Origin: Daphnia carinata
Lineage: Eukaryota; Arthropoda; Branchiopoda; Diplostraca; Daphniidae
Length of the DNA: 64,000 bases
Direction: 5' to 3'
Assembly: GCF_022539665.2 (NCBI RefSeq)
Contig: NC_081340.1
Span: 6,013,357-6,077,356 of the forward strand
The notes below the pieces were generated by a model that worked only from the letters and a program-made list of their open reading frames with translations, searched no databases and was not told the DNA's origin. Below, one piece after another: positions 46,179-60,300 of the stretch. Numbering within the stretch: the first letter of the stretch is position 1; every line of letters begins with the position of its first letter. The translations under genes and the position numbers were made by a program.

Positions 46179-49100
46179 CTAATCGCGATTATCAGGGCTT
46201 GATCTATGCCCATTATCCATTTTCTCGTCATCGTCCCGTTCGTCTCTACGTGGGCTACCACTGGCACTGCGTGACACTGAACGTGAACGGGATCGAGAAT
46301 GAGATCTCTCCCTACAAGAAAGCAAAATGTTAATATTTTTCAAATGAATAATAAATGTAAATTGAGATAAAATATCAGAATAATCAAATTAGTCGTCAGG
46401 ATACAAATCAGACCCGAAAGATGAACCATCATGTAAAACACAACTTCAACAACTATTAAAAAGCAAATACCTTGACTTGCTCCTCGAATGTTTCGATCCA
46501 GCACGATCCACAGATTTGTCGCGTGATACCGAACGATCTCTTTCCATAGACTTGTCGCGAGACCTATTGACAAAACCGAAATTGTTAATAAATGTTACCA
46601 CCGTCTAACGCACAGCTTTTAGACACATTAGCATAGGCCCAATCTCAGCTACTTCCTACGTGGAACTTCAATTTCCCCAATTATTAGATTCTGGCACCTC
46701 TTACGTCTCAATTTTTAAAGAACAGAATATCGATCAAGATGCATAAAAAAAAAAAAACAAGGAAATTTTACCTCGACTTGGAACGCGATTTCCTTGGCGA
46801 ATGCGAAAGGGATTTGCTCTTTGACCTGTCTACTGACTTATCACGCGACCTACGAAAGAATAGAAACCATGAATATTTTCAATGCAAAAAATTTGGCTAT
46901 CAATTCATCTTAGTGAAGTTGATGTGGGAATTTCGCTATAAAAAGAATCCGTTACAAAGAAATTGCAATTACCTGGACTTTGACCTCGACTTGCGGGGAG
47001 AACGGGAACGTGATTTGCTCTTGGACTTTGAGCGCCCGCGGGACTTGGAGCGGCTACGACTCTTGCTTCCAGACCTCTTTGAACGACTGCGGCTCTTGCT
47101 CCTAGATCTATTTGAGACAAATTTCAATTAGTCCATCCGGAATTGTTCATGTTTGAGTGACACACCTCGAGCGAGAACGACGACGGGAGCGGGAACGAGA
47201 GCGTGATCGCGATGATGAACGAGACCGAGAACGACGACGAGAACCACGCCGGCCCGAATCTTTATCTTCGATGAGTTTAATCCGCCTTCCATTCAAGTCT
47301 GTTCCATCCAGCTTTTCAATAGCTGTTTTCAAATCGGAGTATGATGCAAACTCAACCACACTGTAAAAGACAAAATCGTTAAAAAATTACTAAGCTATGC
47401 ACAAGAAAACAACACATCTTACCCTTCGTTGCGATGTTGTTTGTGGGCATCTGCGTAAGTAACTTCACCAGCCTGTCTCATGTAATCTTTGAGATCCTGG
47501 AATGAACAAATTCATATTGTTAAAATTGCAATAGATTAAGCGGGTACGACAAACGTGCATAATTAATCATTTCAACAACCGCCCCACTTGTTAAAAAAAT
47601 AAAATAAAAATGTGCTTCTTCGATGTTCAGTAATTCGCAGCGTCATGTCCACAAGCAGCGCGCACGAGTCCAGCACGCTCAATTTTCTCATTGGCCTTTA
47701 TCGAACCCTCAGATTCTGGAAGGTGGGTAGAGGAAGGTGTAGGCACTCCGCCAGGAGGTTTTATTCGCAGCCATTTAACGCAAAAAAATGTAACCCAATT
47801 CCCTCGCCCTAAAAATAAAGAAGCCCCCTCCCAAGTTGTTCCGAAACTCAAAAATAAAAAAGCTCAAAATCTTTTTGGAAAGAATTTTAAAATAAGAGAA
47901 ACATCGATAGTTGCTTGGTTTCGTTCTGGTTGAGACAAATTTACCTGCTGACTCTTGCCAATAGGGATGTGCGGAATATAGCCAGAATGGTAACAAGGCG
48001 CTGCCAGGCCCCAAACACACCGTACACAAAACACGTAGGCAACGAAGGGGGGAAGTAGAGGAAGGCCACACTACGCGCAATCTCATCGCTAGTCCACACC
48101 CACCGACCGATCACAACCCTCTTTAAAAAGCGTCTGAAACCTGAAAGAGAATGTTGAGGAAAGGGTCTGGAAAGCCAAGGACAATTGGAAGGACAGGCAA
48201 CTCAGGGTCAGGTATAGCAGGAAAGGAAATTCGGTTGGCAAATCGTTGGATTTGTAAGGTTTGTAAGGAAAAACACCAAGAAGCTTCCAGGTTTTCAACT
48301 GCAGTGCCTCCCTGGGATGCCTTAAAAAGCCGTATTCTGTCATGGCTCGTCAAGTGGGAGTATGGTGATGGCCAGGTGCGTGGAAACCTTGGGTCGGGAC
48401 GGCCATCATCGAAAACCAACGGACAAGATTCGTTCACACTCGGGCATTGGCGCTCGCGCGGGCAGTCATTAACCGAGTGTCTCTCGCACTGAGGGGGGCC
48501 AGTATGTCTTGGAAAAGCAAACGGTTCCAGCATGTTAAAAATACATTAACTTGCAACCTTCGTCAACACGTCAGCACACACAAAAACAAAACGTCCCGAC
48601 CCTCACACTAACATCGTAAGGTCACCGTCAAACGGATCTTTTCGATAAATTGGAACTGGAGTCGACTCACCTGCCAACTGACTCGGCTCGACAAATTCTC
48701 TACAACAAGACGATAATCTGTCCGCGTAGGTGGGCCATATCTCGGAGGAGGACTGCAAGTAATAATTACATATATCTATTAGAAATCTGAAGGAAACCTG
48801 GCAGCTTAATGTGGATGAAACAAAAGATGACTAATTAAGGGAGAATCTATATGAATTAGAATCTCATGCATGATTAAATTAAATACGAAGGCAGCGATCG
48901 GGGAATATGGATGTTTGTTTTTTTTTCGCTTGTGGGCGTCTTACTTGTCGCCACCACCCTTTCCACCCGATCGCGAGGAGCGGAAACCAGATCGGCCGTG
49001 GTCGCGGCCATTTCGGGGGCTTCTGCCGCTATCGGAACCGCCAGATGATCCACGGCCTCGTGCCCGCGGCGACCCCTTGGCCCGCTCCACGGTCACTCTG

Positions 49101-49765
49101 TAATAGCCGCGACAAAAGGACAAACAGGGAAAAATTAACGTGGGCATCCTTACTTGTTATCCATCCAATTGTTTCGTCGGCTACCACGATCACGATCGCG
49201 ATCGTCACGTCCGCCACGTCGACCTGAACCGCGCGCGTGTTCTACACTGACTCTTTAGCCACCCAATTATGATTTAAAGACACAGGAAAGGGTTGAAGAA
49301 TTTCCCATGTGGAAAAAAATACAAGGAATGTTAGCATGCCAACTCCGCAGCACTTCCACCATCAATCAGCCTGTACTCCAAACATTCGTTTGGCAATATG
49401 ACGCCCAGCATCATTTACCCAAAACTAGTACAGCTGCATTTGAACTGTTAATCACCAAAATTTACACAACCAATAGCCTATTTAGAAAAATACCAATACC
49501 TTTCACCACACAGTTCCTTCCCATTCAGCTCGTAGACAGCATCATCTGCATCACGATAATCTTCAAATTCCTAAACACAAATGATCATTAGAGACAATAA
49601 ATAAAAAAGTCCCTAAACCAGTTGAGTCTGATGTAAACTTACCACAAAGCCGTAGCCATTTTTAATAAGGACTTCTCGCAGTTTTCCGTAACCGCGAAAA
49701 AATCGCTCAATATCTCTCTCCTTGACTCGGTAGGGCAACCCACCGATGTAAACGCGAGTGCCCAT
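46179..49765 (-). CDS. SR splicing factor of the SRSF4/5/6 (B52/SRp55) type
   Basis: Ten exons with the first alternative (49643-49765, 49500-49570, 49154-49252, 48671-48752, 47423-47496, 47166-47360, 46973-47107, 46772-46849, 46471-46563, 46179-46311) sum to 1083 bases, 360 residues. RRM1 starts [20 protein letters not shown] (RNP2) with [17 protein letters not shown] (RNP1). A Gly/Arg/Asp linker follows. RRM2 contains [20 protein letters not shown], the SWQDLKD signature of two-RRM SR proteins, and [20 protein letters not shown]. The C-terminal RS domain spans exons 6-10. It acts in the nucleus in spliceosome recruitment and exon definition. Intron 4 is long (1.17 kb). A second version of the third exon is described separately. 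Confidence 0.95.
48945..49097 (-). CDS. Alternative exon 3b of the SR protein gene
   Basis: This exon (153 bases) begins AG|A and ends AA|gtaag, the same phases as exon 3a at 49154-49252 (99 bases). Their first nine codons are homologous: RVTVERAKG here against RVSVEHARG in 3a. After that 3b is a Gly/Ser/Arg-rich linker ([20 protein letters not shown]) and 3a an Arg/Asp-rich one ([18 protein letters not shown]). Using both or either keeps the frame, but the shared RRM1-terminal strand implies mutually exclusive use. Confidence 0.8.
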
Positions 49766-52700
49766 ATCAGCAATGATCTAGAACAACATAGAAAGGATGA
49801 AAAAATGGCCACGTCACACATTACCGACATTACGCATAACGTGTCAAGTAAGCAAGTACACAACGTGAAGATAAGCATAATGTCGGCTACGAAGAACACT
49901 CGCCTCGTAAAATACAACAACGACTGTAGATTTACAACATACTAACAATAAAATAATGCTTACCGGGTATTTGTGAGAGTCAAATTAAAAGAAAACTGCG
50001 TGGATTACTGTGTTTTCTTGTGATATTCGTAGATATTTACTTCAGATGCCAAGAAAGCGGCCGTTGCAATGTTTGATGCCTTCTGACTGACAAAAATGCC
50101 ACGGCTTGGGTACTAAGAGGACGGGTAAGCACAGTTGTTGCCGGGTTGGCATATTTTTCCGCAAACGTTGCCATATTTCCTAATGTTGCTCGATCTAATC
50201 TATCGAAAATTCGAAAGATTTCTTTCTTTTTCATTTCAAGCAAAAACAAAATTAGCATTATTTTGGCAAATTACCTAATAAAATAGAAAAGAACAAAAAA
50301 CTTAAAATGTTTGAAAAATCCGAAATCTGTACACATGACGTGGCATTTTACTCGGCATTCGAGAGCAGAATTCGTTTTCCTAGAAATCCGTCACCTTTCT
50401 TTTGCATTTTAATTCCCTTTGAAAAAATAGAAACAATATAACGAATGATCATAGATGATGTAGTTAATTTTGCCTTTATTTTTCCACGAGCAAGTAGTTC
50501 AAAAGAACTTCTTTTTTTGGTCAAAATTGTATTTTCAATATCTGAAAATTCTAATGAAGAAATCGTGTGACATTTATTTGTGTTGAAGGGAAAGACATCG
50601 GGAGGCTGAACTTTGTCAATAATTCATGTTTTGGTGACCGCCTCTCTTCTCCAGTCAACCAAAAAAGGACTAGAGAAAGAGAAGATAAAAGAGACGAGAG
50701 CATCCAAGAAACCTTTCAGTTAAATTGCCTTGTCGCATCCCTTTTTCCTCTCGTATACAGTTTCGTAGCACGATGATTAACAATAACAAAAGAGGAGATG
50801 GAATTTCAAACAAGAAAAAAAATACAAACATAAAGGCCACTCTACGAAAACTGCCACGTGAAATGTTTTTTTTTTTTCTTTAACTTTTAATGTTTTAACA
50901 AAAGAAAATGCCGGACGGCGACTCTTGGTGGTCGCCACTGCGTTTTTGTATCAGGAAAGGAAAAAAAAAATTCAGGAATGACGCCATAATGGGAAAAGTT
51001 ACGGGCAAAGTCATCGCAGCTTATCAACTGCAGAAGCAATAAGTCGAAATAATAATCTATGAATATTTGGAGAAAAAGAATTTGACTGCATTGACGGTAT
51101 GCTAAAGACGTGAAAGGATTCATCACAGTTTCTTTCTTTTTACGTGCATACTCTTACTATTACATTAAAATCTCTTTCAACTGTTCGCGAAAACTGCACA
51201 TCTGACAAAGAAAAATGGCCGTCGGCTAGGAAGTAGAAGAATGTTTTCGCCGTTATTCGATGAAAAGTGCTGCTGGTAATAACCTAGAAGCCCACATACC
51301 ACACTGCCTTATTTAGTCTTACCGGTGTGGGATTGCGATATGTCATTTAGGTAGCCTGGGACGTTTGGTTTGAGCAGGGCTTTACTGTCATATTCTAATG
51401 GAATTTTAAAATCTATAAATATATTTCGTTAATTAGAAGAACCAAAACTTCGTCAGATTCGAAAATATATGTCGTCTAGACGATTATCACATTTTTCATC
51501 CAGTTGTGGGTGGTCTTGACGTCGTCTGCTGCACGACTTCTTTCTGAAAATGTCCTCACTCCATCATTTTCGAATATTGCATTTTATGTACAGAGTTTCT
51601 AAAAAGTCATCATCATCCATATACACGATGATGATTCAGTTTTTTTTTACAGTTCCATCCTCTAGAGGTACGTAGCAAAACATAATCTCGGCTTCTTTTA
51701 CCCGACTGTATACTTACCTTGCTGTTCTGATGTCAGATTATTACATAGAATTTTTTTTTTTTTTGGTACTCTGTGTTTTTCGTACCCTACAGACATCTTG
51801 AATTGTCAACCAAAATCTACATAACGTTATTTTCTTTTGTTCTGTTTTGCATATCTGTACATATTCATTAAAAAAGATTTTTTTTTTTTTTTTTTGTTAG
51901 AAACCAAAGTTTTGGCAGCGACACCGAGTGAAGACCTCCATTTTGTTGTCGAGTTTGAATTAATTCAACACAACCCGAGACGTGCTTAAGGGTTACAGGT
52001 GCCACTTCAATTTACTTCCACTAATTTGAACAACAAACCAAAACAGTATTTAAAATAGCAACGAGTTTTTTGAGCCACACGCATCAACGTTCGATTTTGT
52101 TATTTTCACCGACTCCAAAAAAAGGAGACAACTAAATCTTTCTTTCCCAAACAAGGTGAGTGTATATCGTGACCGTAAAATATGGACATGCTAAAGTCTG
52201 CTTTCTTACTAAAGCTTCGTGTCGTCGTCAATGTGTTCAAGACAATCTCGTTTTTATAGACCGATGAAAACATGACAGACTAGAACTCTAATTATTAAGT
52301 GACTTGTTTTTTTGTTTTTTTTTGCTTTTTCTTACTTTAGTGGAACTGCTCTGGTAACAGATAGAAATCGGCCTCTTTTCTCACGAAACAAAAAGGGAAG
52401 TTCTACTGATGACGATCGATATACAAACCGTGTATGGACTTGACCGTATATCAAATAAGCACGCGATTTGCATTCGATCCCGCTGGAAATATTTAGCTGA
52501 ATGTTGCGACTGTTGCGTGCATATCAGTAGGGTGCGGCAACCACAAAACCCAAAAAGTACGCATTTAAAAAGAAAATTTGACATGAAATCCCTTTTAATC
52601 ATTTCTCTTTCAGAAGAAACAAACAAATTCGTGACTATAATAATTTACTACAACATACGTAAAAAAAAACGAACATACTTTCTATCTTTATAATCTCTGA

Positions 52701-54300
52701 CGTTTAGGAATTTTCAGCTATATCATTGGTTTAAATGGTGGCTCAACTCAAGTGGATTTCAAGATGACCACCATAAAAACCATTTGGGGGAAAAACATTT
52801 AAAAAACGTTTCTCGTCCTTCGCGAAAACTTTGGACGACGACCGAGTTTTTTGGCATATAATAAGATTTCGTTTAGAGTTTGCCCTTCAAGAGTGTGTCC
52901 CATCCAGGAGAATAACAGTAGCTAGTCGAAACGCGTTAAAGTCAATTTCAGGATCGAGACGTCAAGGGTCGAAACTCAAGAGACTGGAAATGTTTAGCCT
53001 ATATAATAACTAACAAAAAATATGGGAGTTGCTCAGGGAAACAGACTGAAGTGACATTTCACCATTCCTGTGGTTCATTTCCTTTTGCCAAATAACGAAA
53101 AAAAAAACTTTAACCGCCTCTTGTTATCCAAGTGGTTGGGCGTGGTTTAGATATATTTTCTAGACTTTTAGAAGGGGGGACCGCTTGTTCGTGATGCTCT
53201 TGACTGTCCATCTTCTTTTTTTTTTAAGTTGATCTTCTTTAAGCCCATAATAGAATATTTGTGTGATTTTTCTCCCAGTTTTTTTTTTCGCTCTTCTTTT
53301 TTTTTCCGGAGAAAGGGGGGAGGTAACAGAGTGACGTTTGGAAGAATCATAAAGGATGGAGCCAAAACATTTTTTGGACACATTTAGTTGCTTTTTTTTT
53401 CTCAACAATAACGCAACTTTTTCTTCTACCGTATTATGTATTATATGTACTCTTGTTTTTCTTTCTACCACCCTCTTTGTACCCCCCAATGTTTTCCTTT
53501 TCTCAGGGACGCAGTGCTTCGTGTTACTCATTCTTCTTTACACCGTTGATTTTCTCCGGTTCACCCCCACCGTTGTTTTCTTTTTTTTTTCTTACGGAGG
53601 TGTGATGAACGACTCTTGTTTTCGGGGGGTGAGATTTTTCCCATACACACTCACCTTCCTGTACGTCTAGCACCATCTGTCAAAAATGCATGTATGTAAA
53701 TTCCTGGCTGTGTGTGTGTGTAAATATATATCCCGAATAGCATTTTTTTTTTTTTTTTCATATCATTTCCTTGTTCTAACTGTATGATGACCAGACGAAT
53801 ACATGTGAATCGGTGTGTTACGATGGCCAACACGAAATGTTGTGACCGGGCTGAAAAAAAAAACATGACAATAGCAACCGGACACAGCGGGGAGAAGGGG
53901 GCCTCCAGAATGTTGTTATAAATGACTATATAACAATTGAAGAGGGTGAAATCTTACATTAAGAATTCAGTTCTGTTGGAACATCTTTTAGATATTCGAG
54001 TGGGGCTCAAAAAAAAAATATTGGAATCTATTCTTAGGAGAACCGGAGACGATCTATTCTTCTCAAATGTAATATTTTGTGCACTGCTTTGGAATTTTCG
54101 CTTTTTTTTTTTTTCCTCCTCCCTTTTCTTCCCCGCAAGAGGGGGGTCGAATATTCAGAAAGATAAACTGTCACCTCTCGTTTTAAACAAGACATATCGT
54201 CTTGCCTTGCAACAGGCGTATACTGACAAATGTTCCGTGCTCGTAACTGGCGTGAATTATTTTTTTTTTTCCCAAGCTTTTTTTAGAAAAAAGGCTTAAC
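49766..54300. other. No gene recognised; upstream of SR gene and beyond
   Basis: The first roughly 200 bases should contain the SR-gene 5' UTR and promoter. The rest is AT-rich with T and A tracts of 10-17 bases (for example near 51750, 51880 and 53745). A consensus donor 'caaacaag|gtgagt' at about 52154 on the plus strand follows a GC-richer patch and could end an untranslated first exon. No coding exon is supported. Confidence 0.5.
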
Positions 54301-57300
54301 AAAATCATGATTTATTAAGTCATCGGCTTTAATCAGTTTTAAATACTGACGTCATCAATATTGATTTGATAACAAAAAAAATGTCAACTTTTGATCTTTT
54401 GTGAATAGATCTGGTTTCAATTAGGACCGAAAAGAAAATTGGAAATGAGATCACATTTTTTGTTTCTTCTGTGTGTTCCATTTTTTTTTTCTTTAAGGCC
54501 TCTCTTACTCGTGCGAGTACCTCCTTTTGTTGCGGTAATTCTATATGGGCCGGAGTAGATACGTGCTGCCGCTTCGAGTGTACAACTCCCGACAGATGCT
54601 CCCCCTTCCTCACGTATATTGGGTAATATATAGATATATATCCGACTTGATCATCAAACAAGTCTTCTATGAAGGACACCGGAGATAAGCACATGACCGA
54701 GGCAAAAAAGGGCAGAAATCGGAAGCGATTTAATTATTCTTGCCTCTCTTTTTTTTTTTTTTTATGTCCCTCTTTTATCAGAAAGCGGGGGCTTCTGCGC
54801 GTATCAATTGAACGATCGAGGCCCTAAGGATATAGAAAATGGAGCTTTTTAAAAGGTCGACCTTTTCGTGAAACGATCCACTTTTTGTGTCACACAAAAA
54901 CACTTGTCGGCTTTCCAGCAAATTGTGGCTTGTTTGCAACGCTAGACAATCGTGACTGTAACGATCACGATGTAATCGAGCCGGCGGTAGATCTCTTTCC
55001 ACTTAATATAAATGCCAGAAAGAAAAAAAAAAAAGAAAAAACGGGGGAAGCTATAAACCTCGTCGAAAATGTGATAGCTGATTAAATTTCAGTTTGGAAA
55101 CGGTTGACGTGAGATGATCACACGGGACTTTATCTCCTTTAAAAGAAAGGCTCGGAGAGGGTGCCCTATCTCAATCGATTTGCACTCGCGATGTATATAC
55201 AGTTTTCCTTTTTTTTTTTCTTTTCTTTTCTACAAAATGAAGCTAACGGGTGATGCTCGACCGGATGAGATGAAAAGAGAATCTTGTGGTTTGTGAAGGA
55301 TATATCCTCAAGACTTAACAGCCAATCAAGCAGAAAGCCAATTAAAGATGTCATTCACAGTCTCGACATCTTCATTTTTCTTTCGTTTCTTTTTTTCATC
55401 TTAGATCGGCCTTTTTTTTCGTATCTTCTCTCGTCCGGCGATCGATGAAAATCAAGCGTTTTAAATGACGTCATTCTTGGTGGCATTTTTTCGATCCATT
55501 TTGATATCGGATATTGTGTGCGTGTAGGAAAAAAAAAAGATTGGCGAGGGGCGTCGCGCCCTAACCGGTTTGCGACAAATACTGTTTTATGTTTGATGGG
55601 GTGGGGTTTCACACCTGGCTGTATTTGAAAAAAAAAAAAGAAAAAAACCGGTCCACTTAGGAAATATAATCTCTTATGTGTATAACCATAATAACTTAAA
55701 AAATGGGCTTGATCTTTTTGTCTGGTGTTTGATCGCTGAACAAAAGCGCACAACGAAAGTGTGAGCTAATGACTGTGGGGGGGGGGGGGGGAGCTTTTAA
55801 TGGTGTACTAAATATGCAATAAAAAAAACGGGAGTTTGCATAATTCTTGTTTGTTGAATCCCCCCGTTGTCATGTGGTCAGACAAAAAAATAAAATAAGT
55901 TATTGACATAAACCCCTTCGACCTTGATGGAAATCTGCAGCTGCTACTTTACAATTTGTTCCAAAAAAAAGAGAAGGTCATTCAACACCGGTAGTTCAGT
56001 AGAATGACCATAAGTACAGGATATTATAGTATTGAACTCGTTATTAAATTTAAATCATATAGCCTTTGTTCTTCTTCTTCTTTTTTTTTATTCCACAAAT
56101 GCCAAAAAATAAAATCTAACGTGACCGTTGTCTACCTGCTGTTTTTTTATCTCCATCGTACATCGTTTTAACTATCGACTTCGCTGCCCGTTTCCATTTT
56201 TTTTAAAGGGAAATCATCGATAAGAAACGTATAAGGGAAAGAAAGAAGATCAAAAAGAAAAATAGATAGAGGTCGTCTACATATTATTTAATAAATAAAT
56301 ATATGAAAAAGAAAGGGAATGGTATAAGATGAAAAATAAAATTGTGTGCGGTTGCATGACTGATTTTTCCAGGATGCTAGAGTTCACCGTGGTTATAGAG
56401 CGACAGATGTGGTTCTATATTTGTTCCAGAATCTGGTGTCCGTCTCCTGTGTGATGGCTCTATTGATCTTGATACATGAATGGGCGTATATATCGTCAGA
56501 GACTCTCAATTGCATCTAGACTGTTATTTATGGTGTACAGTTTGACGTCAACTGAATTAAGGCTATTTTATTCATTACAAAATCAACCGTAGATTTGATT
56601 GATCAGAAACGAAGACGATAAGTGCTCTTGTTGAACGCATCAAATATGATGAAATCGCACCGACATTCGAACCCATAAATTGGCTGCATTTTTTAATGAA
56701 GTCGCCGGATGTGCCACCCACGCATCCTTGCTGAAGATGATGTTAACTATTCGCACATTTTATGCATTAAAACCCAAGTGGACGGTTGAGAGGTAAACGA
56801 TGCGGAATAAATTCCAAGTAGCGGTTTTCAACTTAAACTTTATTCCGTCTCATTAATTTCAGTTTTTCTCTGTCTCTGTCGGCAGCTTCTGTTAATGTGC
56901 GAACCAACCGAACGGCACTAATCAAAACTCTTATCAGTTACATCGAACCTCCTCCGCAGCTGGCTCCACTAGTACACACATCAGATGGATATTATATTTC
57001 TGCGAGTAAAATTACAGTTGCATCATCTATTCGAAAAAATTATGTGAATCAATGACACAAGACTTCGAAGGGCCTATTCCTGTTGAATGCAACCCTAAGT
57101 TTATTATACTGCTCTACGTATCTATAGGAAATATATATATATATATATAGTATATACACTTAAATGGGATAGAGCTAATAGACGATATTGAATATAAAGC
57201 GGATAAAAGTGTTTTTCTGCTTATATAGTTGGCAGCACGTCACCGACACAATTGATGAATGACGTGTCCGACAAACTCGACATTGTTGTAAAAAGGGTCA

Positions 57301-60300
57301 GATTGGGGGTGAATCTAACCCCCTCCAAACATTGAAAGCAACAGCTTTGAGCTAGTCCCTCGAATTCAGTTAACCATAACACTAGATTTTCTTTGCCTCT
57401 CCCCCCCCCCCCAATATTTGTCCATGCAAGGGTGGGGCTATGGGAGTGATGAATAGCTTTTTACTATATACTTTAATTCAGAATACACCTCAGCAGATTG
57501 ATCCCATACATTACAGGGGGTTGTCTTTCGATCCAAGTAATACAGCAAACTCGGTTTTGCTTTTTTTCGTGAACAACATCTGTCCGGTCAGATGGTTTCG
57601 ACTTAACTTTTAAAGGAAAGATATCGAATGACTCCTTATGGTATGTTATCGTATAAGAAAATTGTTCAAACGTACGTGCACCACACTGCTGTTATTCTTG
57701 TCAATAGAATGTTGTTAACTTGTGAAGCCAATTGCCAAAGTATTTTTCTTGAAGTCGGCTGTTTTCTGACACACATTTTCACAGCAAGTGTTTTCCGTGT
57801 CACAAACCGGAAGTATTTCCGGTTATGCACGGCTTCTTCGGCTATGGTGATTGACTTTTACACTCGACAACGTTCCGTCCCTTTTCGAGTTCAACGTCTT
57901 AATTGATCCCTTCCGCGTTCAACCTTCAAAACAAATGTTAACTACGTTTGGTTGATCATCGATTGATTTCGCAGCCTACACATTTCCTTTTCGATATCTA
58001 ATGTAGAGTGTGTTTAAGACACTTTATGACGTCATGATGGGTCAGTGTTTGGACAACGTCCAACATCACTAAAAAAAAGAGCCCTTTCTTTTCCTCCAAT
58101 ACAAACACATAATATTCTATAGCGCTATAAAAATGTTTATCGCCCGAAAGTTATAGGCTATACCCAAAAGACATATATACACGTTCTTATGTGTGTATGT
58201 ATCGACAATGACACATTCGAATAAATACATACATAAAAGAATGTGTGTGTATACAAGTGCAAAAGAATGTGGAATAAATGATTCTCGTATGAGAAAGTCT
58301 AGAAAAAAAAAAATATACTGTAAGGAGGACAAAAGAATGCAGAAATCAGAGAATCCCTCTGATCGAAAAGGGGGGCGCGGTTTTTATTCTTGTGGGGTTG
58401 CCATTTTCCTGCTCCTTGTTTTCCATCGCACAGCAGTTGTAGAAAGAAGAGAGAGGCTTCTGTCTATGACAGATGAGACGCTACATCGGGACACGCGTTT
58501 TGGGCGAAACTTGAAAAGGCGTCGACGGCTGCTGCATAAATGAAAACACGCTGCGATTCTGATAACAATCTTTTCTTTTTCTTTGTATACTCGCTTCTTA
58601 AAAAATCATAACTCTATGTTTTTTTAAATCGTGTTATTCGGCAATAGTCGATGGGAAATTCTCCCGAAACGGGAATAATATCCACGGCATTTGTCGAGGA
58701 ATGAAAATAGCTCATTGTTGAGATGACTTTAAACAAATGTAGAAATAAAACTGAAGAAAAAGAAAAAAAAAAAAGGTACGATTTTTCTTGTTCTAAAAAA
58801 GGGGTTCAGCTTCATCATATATACTGTTGATTATGCATGTGACTTTCTTGTAAAGAAAAAGAGAACATTGTCACGTAAAGAATTTCAACTATCAAGTGAC
58901 ACACATGGACTCTCTCTCCCCCCCCCTCTTCGTGAGACTCATCTGTAGTTCATTCTCGTATGATCACGTGACAACAGCCAATGCCCCAAACCGGCCAGTG
59001 TCGTGTGTGCATAGAATTACCAAACTTTAATATCAGAACCGACGTTAAAGGTTACGCGTGGCAGTTCGTTTTGATGGAGTAGACATGTACACTAAAAATA
59101 GAATGTTGAAAACAGTTTGCATTAGAACATCATTTGCAATTGTCAAAAGAAAATTTTCGAGAGTAGATGGGGAGGGGGAAAGGCCACCCTTAAAAATCAA
59201 AGTCATTTGTTATGTAATAGTGTCGGCCTTCCCCCCCCCCCCCCTATCTCGTTGGAAGAAAAACAATTCGTTCCAACCCATAACATTTTTTTTTTATAGT
59301 TCACAATCGGCTTGCTCTCTAATCGTTTGTTCTCTATTCTTTTATGCACACGCGTCCGATATTCATAGAAAATGAGTCACGTGCCGTTACGTGATGTACG
59401 ATGGCGAGCGACAGTTCGGGATATCACGCTGTTCCGTATCCAATGAGCCCCGCAGTTTCCTCCCCATCTCTCTATATATTCGATGGGTTATGTTCTCTGC
59501 CTGCACCCCTCCCCCCTACATTTTTTGCGCTAAGGGATAGAAATGGTCGATGTTTTATTGTCTGATTTTGGGAGGAGATTGACAACATTTCTTTTTAAGG
59601 TGATTTACATCTGACGCGAATGTCCACAGCCTTTTTTTTTTTATGTAACTAACAATAAACAAGTCAAATTAATGTTTAGAATATTTCACGTAGTCTCGAA
59701 TTAAATGTCATCCTATCTAACTACTCCATCTTTGGGTTGTTTTTATTTTAAGGCTTAGGAAAAAAAAAAAAAAAGGGAAAATAAATTTTTATTTCTTTAT
59801 TGCGACATCCGAGATGTGCGATCTGCACGTTGCAATGGCCCTTTCGGGTTTTTGCTTTGTTCACGGTCCAGTAAGAAAACACGGTCACAATTATTTACGA
59901 TATTAAATGGCAATGCAGCGACGAAAATAGTTTGAAGTGCCAAATCAACAACGGAACGTATACCTGCCTCTTTTTAACAGACGGATAAACAATTAGACGT
60001 TAACCTTTCTTCTTTTTCGACATTATTATAATTGTCTTTCCCACTTTCAGTGACGTCACAAGCTCACGTCAGCCACCTACCATTTCAAACAAGAGAGCTC
60101 TTTACAGCCATAAATTCATTCCGCCCGCATGACTTTTCGAAATCTGCGATTCTTTTTTTTTTTGAAGTAAAAAAAAATTATACCCCTCCCACACAGATTA
60201 AATTTTTCTTATATAGCGAGTTCTTCATCAATATAAAGAATTGCCTAAATATAAAGTGGAGCCCAAAACGGATGGTGTCGAGAACTGCCGACACACTGGA

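Noticed and set aside
48151-48492. Open frames on both strands inside SR-gene intron 4
   Set aside because: No splice sites join them to the gene and neither product is recognisable. The intron's GC-rich patch explains the openness.
53651-55753. Several 60-130 codon frames rich in Phe, Lys and Ser
   Set aside because: They are made of poly-T/poly-A tracts read in frame and have no protein-like complexity.
57628-57906. 92-codon plus-strand frame
   Set aside because: Irregular composition, no family resemblance, no splice sites; expected by chance in AT-rich DNA.
58193-58543. 116-codon plus-strand frame with a hydrophobic stretch
   Set aside because: It begins in TG/AT simple sequence, runs through an A tract and lacks conserved motifs or splice context.
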